Made by a program: the position numbers and the translations under genes. From assembly GCF_000320405.1 (NCBI RefSeq), contig NZ_KB291618.1, positions 1-64,000 of the forward strand: a stretch of 64,000 nt of DNA, given 5' to 3'. The notes below the pieces were generated by a model, which had not been told where the DNA came from, made no database searches, and worked only from the letters and a program-made list of their open reading frames with translations. Positions 27,479 to 35,177 of the stretch are shown here, one piece after another. The stretch's first letter is position 1, and each line of letters begins with the position of its first letter. Source of the DNA: Clostridium celatum DSM 1785 (GTDB lineage Bacteria; Bacillota; Clostridia; Clostridiales; Clostridiaceae).

Positions 27479-27487
27479 AGTATATCA
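27479..27487 (-). promoter_or_regulatory. Extended -10 promoter of the portal-terminase cassette
   Basis: TGATATACT on the minus strand (-10 TATACT at 27479-27484, TG at 27486-27487) between the large terminase stop and the 349-residue gene, with only a weak -35 (TTTCAA). AGAGGAG precedes that gene's ATG. Confidence 0.5.
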
Positions 27488-27522
27488 TTTAACTTACTCT
27501 CTTGAAATATATTATGCAATTT

Positions 27523-29070
27523 TTATAGAATCAATATTCCCCTATCATCATATACACTTCCACAACTTCCTTGATTCCTTATAGCTCTATCTAAAGCCAT
27601 TATTAATGCAACAGCTCCATCAATCTTTTCTGTACTTTTCTCTTTGTCTGGTTTAATGTTTCCTGCCGGGTCTGTCTTAACATAAATATTATCCATCATC
27701 CATCTTAGTACAGGATTTCCTCCATGAGCTATTTTCTTTTCAAGCGTTATCTTCATTAACTCCTTTGATGGTGGTGACATATCTTTATAACCTTGACCAA
27801 ATGCAACTACTGTAAAGCCCATGCCGTCAAGATTTTGTACCATTTGTACTGCTCCCCATCTATCAAAGGCAATTTCTTTTATATTATATTTAGTTCCTAA
27901 CTCTTCAATAAAAGTTTCAATGAATCCATAATGAACAACATTTCCTTCTGTAGTTTTTATAAATCCTTGCTTTTCCCAAACATCATAAGGTACATGGTCT
28001 CTTCTTACTCTAAGTTTTAAATTATCTTCTGGTATCCAAAAGTAAGGTAATACTATATAACTTTCTTCTGAATTCTTTGGTGGAAAAACTAAAACAAAAG
28101 CAGTAATATCTGTTGTACTTGAAAGGTCAAGGCCGCCATAACATTCTCTGCCTCTTAAAGAATCTATATCAATATTAAAATCACATTCATCCCATCTGTC
28201 CATTTGCATCCAACGTGTAGATTGCTTCACCCATTGATTTAATCTAAGCTGTCTAAATATATTCTCTTCAGCTGGATTTTCCTTTGCACTATTATAAGCA
28301 TTTCTAACTTTCTCAATATCGATTGTATGTCCAAGTGATGGATTTGCCTTATACCAATTCTTTTCTTCTCCCCAGTCATCATTATCTTCAATACCATAAA
28401 TAACAGGATAAAAAGTTTTATCTATTTTTCTCCCTTCAATAATATCCACAGCTTTTTGATGCTGTTCAAAACATATTGAATTTCTATCAGTTCCAGCTGT
28501 AGTTATTAAAAAGAATAATGGTTGAAGTCTAGCATCCCCTGAACCTTTTGTCATAACATCAAATAACTCTCTATTAGGCTGTGCATGAAGTTCATCAAAA
28601 ATTACTGAATGAGCATTGAGGCCATGCTTTGTATAAGCTTCAGCAGATAAAACTTGATAGAAACTATTAGTAGGTTTATATACTAATCTCTTCATAGACA
28701 TTATAGGTTTAATTCTTTTCTTTAACGCTGGGCACTGCTCCACCATTTCTACAGCAACATCAAAAACTATTGAAGCTTGTTGTCTATCTGATGCACATCC
28801 ATAAACTTCTGCTCCCCATTCACTATCACCACAAGTCATAAGTAATGCTATTGCAGCTGCAAGTTCTGACTTACCATTTTTCTTTGGAATTTCTACATAT
28901 GCAGTGTTGTATTGCCTATATCCATTTTCTTTAACTGTTCCAAATATATCTTTGATTATTTTATCCTGCCATGGTAGTAAATCAAAAGGGATACCTCTCC
29001 ATTGGCCCTTGGTGTGCTTTAAACAATTAATAAAGTTAACTGCTCTTTGTGCTTTTGCTTCATCAAACAT
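27523..29070 (-). CDS. Terminase large subunit
   Basis: A 515-residue packaging motor. The ATPase half has the lysine-rich Walker A variant YVEIPKKNGKSELAAAI (about 55-70) and Walker B SVIFDELHAQP (about 135-145). The nuclease half has CYGGLDLSSTTDITAFVLVF (first acidic residue of the RNase H-like site), IAFDRWGAVQM, and a C-terminal KIDGAVALIMALDRA. This is the Terminase_1 class used with HK97-type heads. Its ATG overlaps the small subunit stop (TAATG). Confidence 0.93.
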   Translation of the reverse strand: MFDEAKAQRAVNFINCLKHTKGQWRGIPFDLLPWQDKIIKDIFGTVKENGYRQYNTAYVEIPKKNGKSELAAAIALLMTCGDSEWGAEVYGCASDRQQASIVFDVAVEMVEQCPALKKRIKPIMSMKRLVYKPTNSFYQVLSAEAYTKHGLNAHSVIFDELHAQPNRELFDVMTKGSGDARLQPLFFLITTAGTDRNSICFEQHQKAVDIIEGRKIDKTFYPVIYGIEDNDDWGEEKNWYKANPSLGHTIDIEKVRNAYNSAKENPAEENIFRQLRLNQWVKQSTRWMQMDRWDECDFNIDIDSLRGRECYGGLDLSSTTDITAFVLVFPPKNSEESYIVLPYFWIPEDNLKLRVRRDHVPYDVWEKQGFIKTTEGNVVHYGFIETFIEELGTKYNIKEIAFDRWGAVQMVQNLDGMGFTVVAFGQGYKDMSPPSKELMKITLEKKIAHGGNPVLRWMMDNIYVKTDPAGNIKPDKEKSTEKIDGAVALIMALDRAIRNQGSCGSVYDDRGILIL

Positions 29071-29546
29071 TATTTAAGCTCACCCCTTAACATCAATTCC
29101 ATAGGATCTACTACATCATTATTACCTTTATCTGCAACAATTCTACTCCTTGAAGATGGAGTAAGACCAAACTGTTCACAAAATTTAATCATAATTTTAA
29201 GGTACGTTTGAGCAATGGATACCTGTGGCACCTGTTGCCAATAACCACTAGGTGTTTTTACAATAGTTCCATGTTTTGAAATAAACTCTTCTGCTTCCTT
29301 CCATCTAGAATAAGCTTCACAATATCCAGCAAAAGCAGCCATATCAACTTCTGTTAATATCCCAAGGTCCTCTAATTGCTTAGATATTCTTCTCCATTCT
29401 TTTTTAGCTTCTTTATCTAGCCATGCTGGACATTTAGGTGCTTTCTTTTCAGGTTTAGGTTCTAATTCATTTAGCTGTCTTTTACCTGGATTACCCTCCA
29501 GTACTTTAACTGCTGTTGGCTTTGGTTTTCTTCCTCTTTGTGCCAT
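29070..29546 (-). CDS. Terminase small subunit (P27 family)
   Basis: A 158-residue P27-type small terminase: AQRGRKPKPTAVKVLEGNPG at the N-terminus, then PAWLDKEAKKEWRRISKQLE and AFAGYCEAYSRWKEAEEFI, then the helical oligomerisation region. It recognises the phage packaging site and delivers DNA to the large subunit. A TTG start at 29561 is possible, but ATG at 29546 is well spaced from GGGGG. Confidence 0.88.
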   Translation of the reverse strand: MAQRGRKPKPTAVKVLEGNPGKRQLNELEPKPEKKAPKCPAWLDKEAKKEWRRISKQLEDLGILTEVDMAAFAGYCEAYSRWKEAEEFISKHGTIVKTPSGYWQQVPQVSIAQTYLKIMIKFCEQFGLTPSSRSRIVADKGNNDVVDPMELMLRGELK

Positions 29547-29575
29547 AGGTTTCACCCCCAATCTTTTAAAATTTT

Positions 29576-29608
29576 ATATAATAAAAGAGCCTATATTTCT
29601 ATAGACCC
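29576..29608 (-). terminator. Terminator after the amidoligase/cyclotransferase pair
   Basis: On the minus strand GGGTCTATA/TATAGGCTC (29600-29608 and 29587-29595) with a GAAA loop, followed by TTTTATTAT. It separates the pair from the terminase genes. Confidence 0.75.
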
Positions 29609-29622
29609 TAATCTAAACTTTC

Positions 29623-30075
29623 TTACTTTTTAAGTTCCTCTAAACATTCCTCATATGCAATTTGCAATGGCTTTAAATCTAAAGCATTATCTGAATACCC
29701 TGTCACTATCACATTGAAATAATATTCAGTAGGTGCTGCAACCATATCTGTATATTCTTTAGCCATTATATAAACCATAGTTTTTACTGGCTTATCATCT
29801 ACTATTACCTTAACTTCTTTTTTTACATATAGACTTGGAAAACCTTCATATACATCAAGTGCGCTTTCACAGTCATCAGTTATTTCCCATAGTACTATTG
29901 GCACCTCTTTATCTTTGCAAGGTTCAATATTAGCAACACCTTTATACCTGCCTCTAAAGGTTAATTTATAATCTTGAAGTATTCCACTTCCTATAACCTT
30001 AGCTTTGGGACATCTATGTGCCATTTGCTCTAGATTCATATTAGAACCATAAGCACCATATATTTTTCTTTTCAT
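29623..30075 (-). CDS. Gamma-glutamylcyclotransferase-like (AIG2 family) protein
   Basis: A 150-residue GGCT/AIG2-fold protein. It starts KRKIYGAYGSNMNLEQMAHR, with the YGSN substrate loop near the N-terminus, and carries the conserved acidic residue in ALDVYEGFPSLYVKKEV. Family enzymes release 5-oxoproline from gamma-glutamyl amines. ATG at 30075 is nine bases from AAGGAG; the longer open frame overlaps the amidoligase gene. It follows the amidoligase by about 60 bases. In comparative work on amidoligases (Iyer and Aravind) this pairing is recorded in phages and bacteria, with the cyclotransferase predicted to undo or process amide-linked products. Confidence 0.85.
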   Translation of the reverse strand: MKRKIYGAYGSNMNLEQMAHRCPKAKVIGSGILQDYKLTFRGRYKGVANIEPCKDKEVPIVLWEITDDCESALDVYEGFPSLYVKKEVKVIVDDKPVKTMVYIMAKEYTDMVAAPTEYYFNVIVTGYSDNALDLKPLQIAYEECLEELKK

Positions 30076-30105
30076 TCTCAACTTCTCCTTTTTTAATTTT
30101 TCAAA

Positions 30106-30119
30106 GGGGATTGCTCCCC
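30106..30119 (-). other. Short G/C hairpin between amidoligase and cyclotransferase genes
   Basis: GGGGA/TCCCC (30106-30110 and 30115-30119) with a four-base loop, followed on the minus strand by TTTGAAAAATT. It may attenuate transcription between the two genes; too weak to call a definite terminator. Confidence 0.35.
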
Positions 30120-30136
30120 CTTGCTTTATTTTAATC

Positions 30137-31045
30137 TCATGCTGCATTTGGATTTCTCCATGCTGAGTTTCCATCAAGTGCTTTCATAAGGTGCATTCTG
30201 CAATTCTTGAACTCTTCACCGATAAGCCCTAGTCTTAAAAGCCAACATCTGAAGGTGTACTTTTCATTATCTGTATGCGTTCTTCTTGCGCTTGCACTCT
30301 TTTGTGTTAATGCTTGGTGGCTTATTGCTAGGCATAAAACAATGTAGCTTCTTATTTTTCCTGCATGTAATGTTCCGTTGAAAAGTCTAAATTCAATAGT
30401 TCCTTTTGTAAAAGTACTATGTAAGTTTAATCCATGATATCTGCTTGTGTGGTAATGCCTGTCTCTGCTTTCAAATCCATATCCGCTGTACCAAAGGTCT
30501 GCAAGTTGTTCTAATGTCTTCGGCTTTTTCTTATTTATGGCTTGTATCAAATCTTCATTTACTTTTTTGCACCATCTTACTCTTGCTGGATCTATTTCTA
30601 AGCTTTTGTAAATCAAATCCTCTTTTGCAGCCATTAGGTTTACCAAGTTCTTCAAAGTATTTGGTGTATGGTCTTTTGCTCCTATGTGTATGTGTATTCC
30701 ACATTGTAGCTCGCTATCACTAACTGCTCCTGCTTTTCTTAACCTTCTTATTAATTCTTGTAAGGTTTCAATGTCCTCATATCTCAAAATCGGTGTTACT
30801 AGCTCCACACTGTAATCCTTGTTGTTTACCGCCTTAAGTTTTCCTTTTGTATTTTTCATTGTCTTTATGCTTGCATCATTCATTATCTTCCAAACCCTTT
30901 GGTCTGGTGCTATTATGTTGTAAGTATCATATCCATCATATTCCCTTGTGATTCTTCCTCCTAAAAAGTTTACCGCAACCGCTGCTGCTTCTGCCTTTGT
31001 TATTCCTGTCATTTCAATCTCTACACCTATTGTTTGGTTTTTCAT
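30137..31045 (-). CDS. Amidoligase-family protein (COOH-NH2 ligase, PF12224-like)
   Basis: A 302-residue member of the glutamine-synthetase-fold amidoligases. Diagnostic elements are the N-terminal TIGVEIEMTGITKAEA (metal-binding acidic pair), ELVTPILRYEDI, CGIHIHIGAKDH and EFRLFNGTLHAGKIRSY. Such enzymes are predicted to form amide bonds between amino acids, peptides or amines using ATP. GGAGG precedes the ATG. It shares a unit with a gamma-glutamylcyclotransferase-like gene, between the methyltransferase and the terminase genes. Its base composition looks higher in G+C than its neighbours, consistent with separate acquisition. Substrate is unknown; modification of a peptide or of cell wall is a guess. 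Confidence 0.85.
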   Translation of the reverse strand: MKNQTIGVEIEMTGITKAEAAAVAVNFLGGRITREYDGYDTYNIIAPDQRVWKIMNDASIKTMKNTKGKLKAVNNKDYSVELVTPILRYEDIETLQELIRRLRKAGAVSDSELQCGIHIHIGAKDHTPNTLKNLVNLMAAKEDLIYKSLEIDPARVRWCKKVNEDLIQAINKKKPKTLEQLADLWYSGYGFESRDRHYHTSRYHGLNLHSTFTKGTIEFRLFNGTLHAGKIRSYIVLCLAISHQALTQKSASARRTHTDNEKYTFRCWLLRLGLIGEEFKNCRMHLMKALDGNSAWRNPNAA

Positions 31046-31194
31046 TTTTGCTTACCTCCTAAATGGTATTCAATACCCTTTTGCTAGTGTACATATTACC
31101 TCTGACAGGTGTACTTATCCAGTTATATTTAAAGAAAAAACACAGGTTTTTAACGACATTATTTATACATTAATGACAACAGAAAAGACACTAT

Positions 31195-32430
31195 TTAAAG
31201 TGCCTCTTCTACAGTTTTAACTACATCTTTATACTTAATCTTTTCACCATTTCTTAATAGATACACACCTTCATCATTACCAACTTGCTCAATATATCTA
31301 CTAACAATAACATCAGCATACTTTTCATCAAGCTCAATAGTGTAGCAAATTCTATCTGTTTGCTCACAAGCAATAAGCGTTGAACCACTTCCTCCGAATG
31401 GGTCAAGTACAATAGAGTTTATTAAACTTGAATTAGTAATTGGATAAGCTACTAATGCTATTGGCTTCATTGTTGGATGATATTTAGATTTTGTGGGCCT
31501 ATCAAAATTCCAAGTAGTTCTTTGCTTTCTATCTGCATAGAATTTATGTCCTGCTGTAGGCTTCCACCCTACAAGTACTGGCTCATGATTATATTGATAA
31601 TCACATCTCCCTAATACCGGTGAATTCTTTACCCATATACAAGTTTGGTGACAAAAGAAACCTGCATCTTTAAAGGCAGTTCTAAAGTTAACAGTTTCCT
31701 TATCAGCATGAAACACATAGATTGAACCTCCATCTGTAAGACTTTCATACATTCCTTTATAGGCAGCTAACAAAAATTCATAAAACTTTTTATCATCCAT
31801 ATCATCATTTTGAATCTTCCCTGCTGTACCCTCATAAGCAACATTGTAAGGAGGATCTGTTACCGTTAGATTAGCTTTCTTCCCATCCATTAACCTTTCA
31901 TAAGTTTCAAGCTTTGTACTATCTCCACAAATTAATCTATGTCTTCCTAGTAACCAAATATCTCCGCTTTGTGTTACTGGATTTTCTGGTGGAACCTCAT
32001 CAAAGTTATCTTCCTTTACACCTTTAGGATGTAACTCATTAAATAATGCATCAATCTCTGGTGGTTCAAATCCTGTAAAAGATGTATCATAATCTAAGTC
32101 TTGTAAATCCTTAATTAAATCAGCAAGTAATTCTTTATTCCACTCACCTGTAATTTTATTAAGAGCTATATTTAAAGCCTTTTCTTTAGTCTTATCGACT
32201 TCAATAACTACACAATCTATTTCCTCATAACCTAATGTTTTTAAAACTGATACTCTTTGATGCCCTCCAATTACAGTTAAATCTTTATTTACTATAACAG
32301 GGTCCACATATCCAAACTCATTAATGCTATTTTTTATTTTTTCAAATTCAGCATCACCAGGTTTTAATTTTTTTCTTGGATTATAATCAGCTGGTACTAA
32401 TGAATCTATTTTTAACTTTTTAAACTCCAT
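31195..32430 (-). CDS. ParB-domain / DNA methyltransferase fusion
   Basis: A 411-residue protein. Residues 1-95 are a ParB/Srx-type nuclease-like domain (LVPADYNPRKKLKPG, TVIGGHQRVSVLKTLGYEEI). The rest is a beta-class N6-adenine/N4-cytosine methyltransferase with catalytic motif IV TDPPYNVAYEG before the SAM-binding motif I VLDPFGGSGSTL. Such fusions are common near phage terminases, where methylation may protect phage DNA from host restriction or mark packaging. The ATG lies 11 bases inside the upstream HTH/zinc gene, next to GGAGGG. Recognition sequence unknown. Confidence 0.9.
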   Translation of the reverse strand: MEFKKLKIDSLVPADYNPRKKLKPGDAEFEKIKNSINEFGYVDPVIVNKDLTVIGGHQRVSVLKTLGYEEIDCVVIEVDKTKEKALNIALNKITGEWNKELLADLIKDLQDLDYDTSFTGFEPPEIDALFNELHPKGVKEDNFDEVPPENPVTQSGDIWLLGRHRLICGDSTKLETYERLMDGKKANLTVTDPPYNVAYEGTAGKIQNDDMDDKKFYEFLLAAYKGMYESLTDGGSIYVFHADKETVNFRTAFKDAGFFCHQTCIWVKNSPVLGRCDYQYNHEPVLVGWKPTAGHKFYADRKQRTTWNFDRPTKSKYHPTMKPIALVAYPITNSSLINSIVLDPFGGSGSTLIACEQTDRICYTIELDEKYADVIVSRYIEQVGNDEGVYLLRNGEKIKYKDVVKTVEEAL

Positions 32431-32857
32431 CCTCTTCCCTCCAAAATCTATCTTTTATATAACAATCATGGCTGCAGTATTTTCTTTTCTTATTTCCATA
32501 GGCAGTAAACTTTTTATTACAATAAGGACAAGTGTATTTATAAATTGCTTCCTCACTTTTATTTCTTTTATCTAAGTTTTCATTCCACCATTTATATCTA
32601 CATTCATCAGCACAAAACTTTCTGGCCCTACCTTGCAGTTTTTGTTTAATAGGTTTTTCACAATAAATACAAAGTTCATTTTTCTTTATTTTTTCTTCTA
32701 AATTTAGAGCAACTACAGCTGAAACACCTATAAGACCATTTCTTCTACAGAACCCTCTTACAGAATCTCTTGATAATCCTGTAATACTAGCAATAGCCTT
32801 ATATCCCATACCTTTTAATCTTAATTCTTTTATTCTTTCCTTTTCCTCAGTGGTCAT
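32420..32857 (-). CDS. HTH plus zinc-ribbon regulator (paralogue of 11054-11479)
   Basis: A 145-residue protein with N-terminal HTH (LRLKGMGYKAIASITGLSRD) and two Cys clusters, CIYCEKPI...FCADECRYKWW and CPYCNKKF...YCSHDCYIKDR. It shares domain order and many residues with the protein that heads the recombinase block. ATG at 32857 is eight bases from AAAGGAG, better than the upstream ATG at 32890. It overlaps the methyltransferase start. Predicted to bind DNA and perhaps regulate the methyltransferase or late genes. Confidence 0.65.
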   Translation of the reverse strand: MTTEEKERIKELRLKGMGYKAIASITGLSRDSVRGFCRRNGLIGVSAVVALNLEEKIKKNELCIYCEKPIKQKLQGRARKFCADECRYKWWNENLDKRNKSEEAIYKYTCPYCNKKFTAYGNKKRKYCSHDCYIKDRFWREEDGV

Positions 32858-32889
32858 GTTAATTGCTCCTTTCATTAAACTTTTTTGCA

Positions 32890-32924
32890 ATAAAAAAAGT
32901 AACTGCTATCCCTTACAGTTACTT
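32890..32924 (-). terminator. Terminator upstream of the methyltransferase unit
   Basis: Perfect 9-bp stem AAGTAACTG/CAGTTACTT (32897-32905 and 32916-32924), followed on the minus strand by TTTTTTTATTG. It ends transcription arriving from the HNH side. Confidence 0.8.
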
Positions 32925-32954
32925 AATTACAACTTTATATTTTGCGATTTTTTA

Positions 32955-33030
32955 GTACCCCCCTTGTGTAATTATGCGAAATTTCACGTGAGAGGGGGCG
33001 GCGGTCGTTGGCTTGTCCTTCTTTTAAGAT
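32955..33030. other. Candidate cos (packaging) site
   Basis: A G/C-rich island in otherwise AT-rich, non-coding DNA: TACCCCCCTTGTG, then CACGTGAGAGGGGGCGGCGG, then TCGTTGGC. C-rich and G-rich runs face each other across about 30 bases. It sits beside the HNH endonuclease gene, where cos phages of Gram-positive bacteria place their cohesive-end site. Here the terminase genes are 3 kb away, so the assignment is tentative. Confidence 0.45.
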
Positions 33031-33141
33031 TAGATATCCCCCTACCCAACCTTAACCCCAACCATTAAATCAATTTCTTTATCTCTATTATAATAATATC
33101 AGAAATTCATACTCTACTTCTATCAACTTTACTCTACTCTT

Positions 33142-33495
33142 TTAATATTCATACTCTTTGTATCTATCTTCAGTCATAGTTTTCTTATCATGACACTTCT
33201 TACAAAGAGCTTGCCAGTTACTTTCATCCCAGAACAACTTCTTATCTCCTCTATGAGGTTTAATATGATCAACTACAGTAGCTTTAACTAATCTACCTTC
33301 CTCTTTACATCTAACACATAAAGGATTAACTTTTAAGAATATATTCCTAGCAGTTCTCCACTTACTATCATAACCACGTTCAGTAGCAGTAGCTCTTTCT
33401 TTTACCCTAAAATCTTTATGTTCATCACAATAATTATCTTCTGTTAACTTAGCACACCCCAAATATTTACACGGTTTCAATGGTTTCTTGGGCAT
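33142..33495 (-). CDS. Phage HNH endonuclease
   Basis: A 117-residue HNH nuclease. CVRCKEEGRLVKATVVDHIK contains the first zinc Cys pair and the catalytic DH, followed by NWQALCKKCHDKKT with the conserved Asn, second Cys pair and His. In cos phages such nucleases work with terminase to cut genome ends. ATG at 33495 follows GAGGTGATTTTA. It lies next to the candidate cos island. Confidence 0.88.
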   Translation of the reverse strand: MPKKPLKPCKYLGCAKLTEDNYCDEHKDFRVKERATATERGYDSKWRTARNIFLKVNPLCVRCKEEGRLVKATVVDHIKPHRGDKKLFWDESNWQALCKKCHDKKTMTEDRYKEYEY

Positions 33496-33635
33496 TAAAA
33501 TCACCTCATTAAAGAAAAAAGCCACTACAACTTTTGCTGTAATGACTCTTAATTTATTTTCTCTATTATAATAATATCAGAAGTTTGTACTCTACTTCTA
33601 TCAACTTTACTCTACTTTTTAAGTTATTAATAAAT

Positions 33636-33702
33636 TTTAACCTTGGATTGCTCCAAGGTCTGGCCTGCATTGTTACGCTTCTTTGATAGGCTTTGCAGGA
33701 TC
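33636..33702 (-). ncRNA. Structured RNA copy A, downstream of abiF (abiF-RNA-like), with terminator
   Basis: On the minus strand the element reads GATCC-TGCA-AAGCCTAT...GCGTAACA-A-TGCA-GGCC, with a 6-bp stem CCTGCA/TGCAGG (33694-33699 and 33664-33669). A second hairpin CCTTGGA/TCCAAGG (33641-33647 and 33652-33658) then leads to TTAAAATTTATT and may end the transcript. It shares GATCC, AAGCCTAT, GCGTAACA and GGCC with copy B, but the stem bases differ in a compensatory way. A -10-like TATACT lies at 33707-33712. I recall a published abiF RNA motif beside Abi_2 genes; exact identity needs a covariance search. Confidence 0.65.
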
Positions 33703-33743
33703 TATTAGTATATAGTATGTTCTTAATTTAATTTTAAATACAC

Positions 33744-34625
33744 TTATTTTAAAATTTCTCTCCACGTTTCTGGAAATCCATAATGCTTTAAATTAACAAA
33801 TGAGTATTTACTAATTAATGTTTCTAACCTATTAATAAAGTTCTCTTTAACATTAATATCATCTATTAATTTATTCATGATATAAATATACGCAAATACT
33901 TGTTTTGTATTTTTATTTAAATCTAAAGAATTATTTTTAAATAAATTCTTATCTTTTTTTGACAGCTTAGGTGCAAATGTTATGTACCTGTTATATAATC
34001 TTCCTCTATGAGCACATATATTACGAAGTATAACAAAACCTTGCAACCAGTTTTCTATATAATTATATGGTATAGATGCATAATGATCTTTACAAATTTC
34101 TTCTTTAATTTCAGCATGTAAATTTTTAAATCCTCTTGATAAACAACCAAAGGACATTAACTCTACTACTACCCAACATGGAAACTCTCCATCATATTTT
34201 TCATTATGATGTTTAACGAATATTTCATTCTTTTCATTTTCTTCTATAAGTTGAGTTATGTTTTTCATGAATTTTTCATATCTCCACTCATCATCAAAGC
34301 TTTCTTTATCTAAATATCCTAACGGCCCATATTCTTTTGAATGATAATATCCAAAATGAGTTCTAAACTCCACCTCAATATATTCTAGTAAATATAATAA
34401 TGCAACTCTTAACTCTGCATCAAAATTATATATTTCCATTACTTGTTCTAACTTTACATTATTATAAAAAACATTATCTCTCCTTAATGTTAATGTATAC
34501 CCACTTAATCTGTAATAATTAACATGAGATAAAACTCTAGAAGCATAGTCATTATCTTTAATTACCATACCTCGCTCTTTCAAAATTTCTATTTGTTCTT
34601 CTATACTTTTAAAAGGTTTTCCCAT
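33744..34625 (-). CDS. AbiF/AbiD-family abortive infection protein (Abi_2, HEPN)
   Basis: A 293-residue Abi_2 (PF07751-type) protein. The N-terminus KPFKSIEEQIEILKERGM and YASRVLSHVNYYRLSGYTL are hallmarks. The predicted HEPN RNase motif R-x4-H is at Arg201-His206 (RNICAHRGRLYN), with supporting residues in ELRVALLYLLEYIEVEFR. Family members were described as abortive infection proteins against phages. AGGAGAAATTT precedes the ATG. It lies alone between the HNH and late-regulator genes and is bracketed by two copies of a structured RNA on the same strand; the upstream copy has its own promoter and a terminator-like tail directly before this ribosome binding site. RNA cleavage restrained by the RNA is an attractive inference. 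Confidence 0.88.
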   Translation of the reverse strand: MGKPFKSIEEQIEILKERGMVIKDNDYASRVLSHVNYYRLSGYTLTLRRDNVFYNNVKLEQVMEIYNFDAELRVALLYLLEYIEVEFRTHFGYYHSKEYGPLGYLDKESFDDEWRYEKFMKNITQLIEENEKNEIFVKHHNEKYDGEFPCWVVVELMSFGCLSRGFKNLHAEIKEEICKDHYASIPYNYIENWLQGFVILRNICAHRGRLYNRYITFAPKLSKKDKNLFKNNSLDLNKNTKQVFAYIYIMNKLIDDINVKENFINRLETLISKYSFVNLKHYGFPETWREILK

Positions 34626-34633
34626 AAATTTCT

Positions 34634-34705
34634 CCTAAAACAAAAGGCCCACCATGTTACGCATGTGATATAAAAAAATATCACATAGGCTTGGTGGGAT
34701 CGATT
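34634..34705 (-). ncRNA. Structured RNA copy B, upstream of abiF (abiF-RNA-like)
   Basis: On the minus strand: GATCC-CACC-AAGCCTAT, an inner hairpin ATGTGATAT/ATATCACAT (34678-34686 and 34663-34671), GCGTAACA, then GGTGGGCC. The outer stem CCCACCA/TGGTGGG (34692-34698 and 34648-34654) is followed by CCTTTTGTTTT, which looks like an intrinsic terminator, then AGGAG of abiF. Promoter -35/-10 elements place the transcription start at about 34705, right at the 5' end of the element. This is the layout expected for a small RNA with read-through into the toxin gene. Confidence 0.7.
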
Positions 34706-34711
34706 GATTAA

Positions 34712-34740
34712 ATTATATCACAAGAATTTTATCTTCTCAA
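34712..34740 (-). promoter_or_regulatory. Promoter of RNA copy B and abiF
   Basis: TTGAGA (34735-34740), a 17-bp spacer ending in an extended TG, and TATAAT (34712-34717) on the minus strand. Predicted start about seven bases downstream, at the beginning of the RNA element. Confidence 0.75.
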
Positions 34741-34748
34741 TAATTAAT

Positions 34749-35177
34749 TTACTTTTTTATTAAAATTTTATCATTTTGAACAATTATATTTTCTAAAGCT
34801 CTATCATGCACCTTATATGCATTTTGAATACTATATCCCATATCAACAGCTATTTGCTCCCAAGTTTTAAAACAAAGGTATCTCAACTCCAACAATGTTT
34901 GCTGTTCTGGATTATTAATCTTTTTTATTATAGACATTATTTCTTTCTTCAAATCTACAAGTACATCTATATCAGCATTAATTTCATTCTCTAATTCCAT
35001 CATCTTTACTATTATTCCTTCCATAGAATGAACATTACGACTTCCACTTGGAGGTGTATCACTTAATGTAGATGTTGCTTTAGTTGCTAATTCTCTTAAA
35101 GACACTATTTGTTCAAGCTTACTATTTATTCTTTGATCTATTCTATAAGCTTGAGCTAAGTACTCTTTAGTTGTCAT
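34749..35177 (-). CDS. Late transcription regulator, sigma-like (DUF1492/ArpU type)
   Basis: A 142-residue protein with a helical N-terminal half (AYRIDQRINSKLEQIVSLRE) and a C-terminal sigma region 4-like HTH (LELRYLCFKTWEQIAVDMGY, then NAYKVHDRALENI). Such regulators switch on late genes in many Gram-positive phages. It lies at the boundary between the replication block and the packaging/structural genes, as expected. Its ATG overlaps the preceding stop (ATGA). GGAGG is present upstream. Confidence 0.8.
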   Translation of the reverse strand: MTTKEYLAQAYRIDQRINSKLEQIVSLRELATKATSTLSDTPPSGSRNVHSMEGIIVKMMELENEINADIDVLVDLKKEIMSIIKKINNPEQQTLLELRYLCFKTWEQIAVDMGYSIQNAYKVHDRALENIIVQNDKILIKK

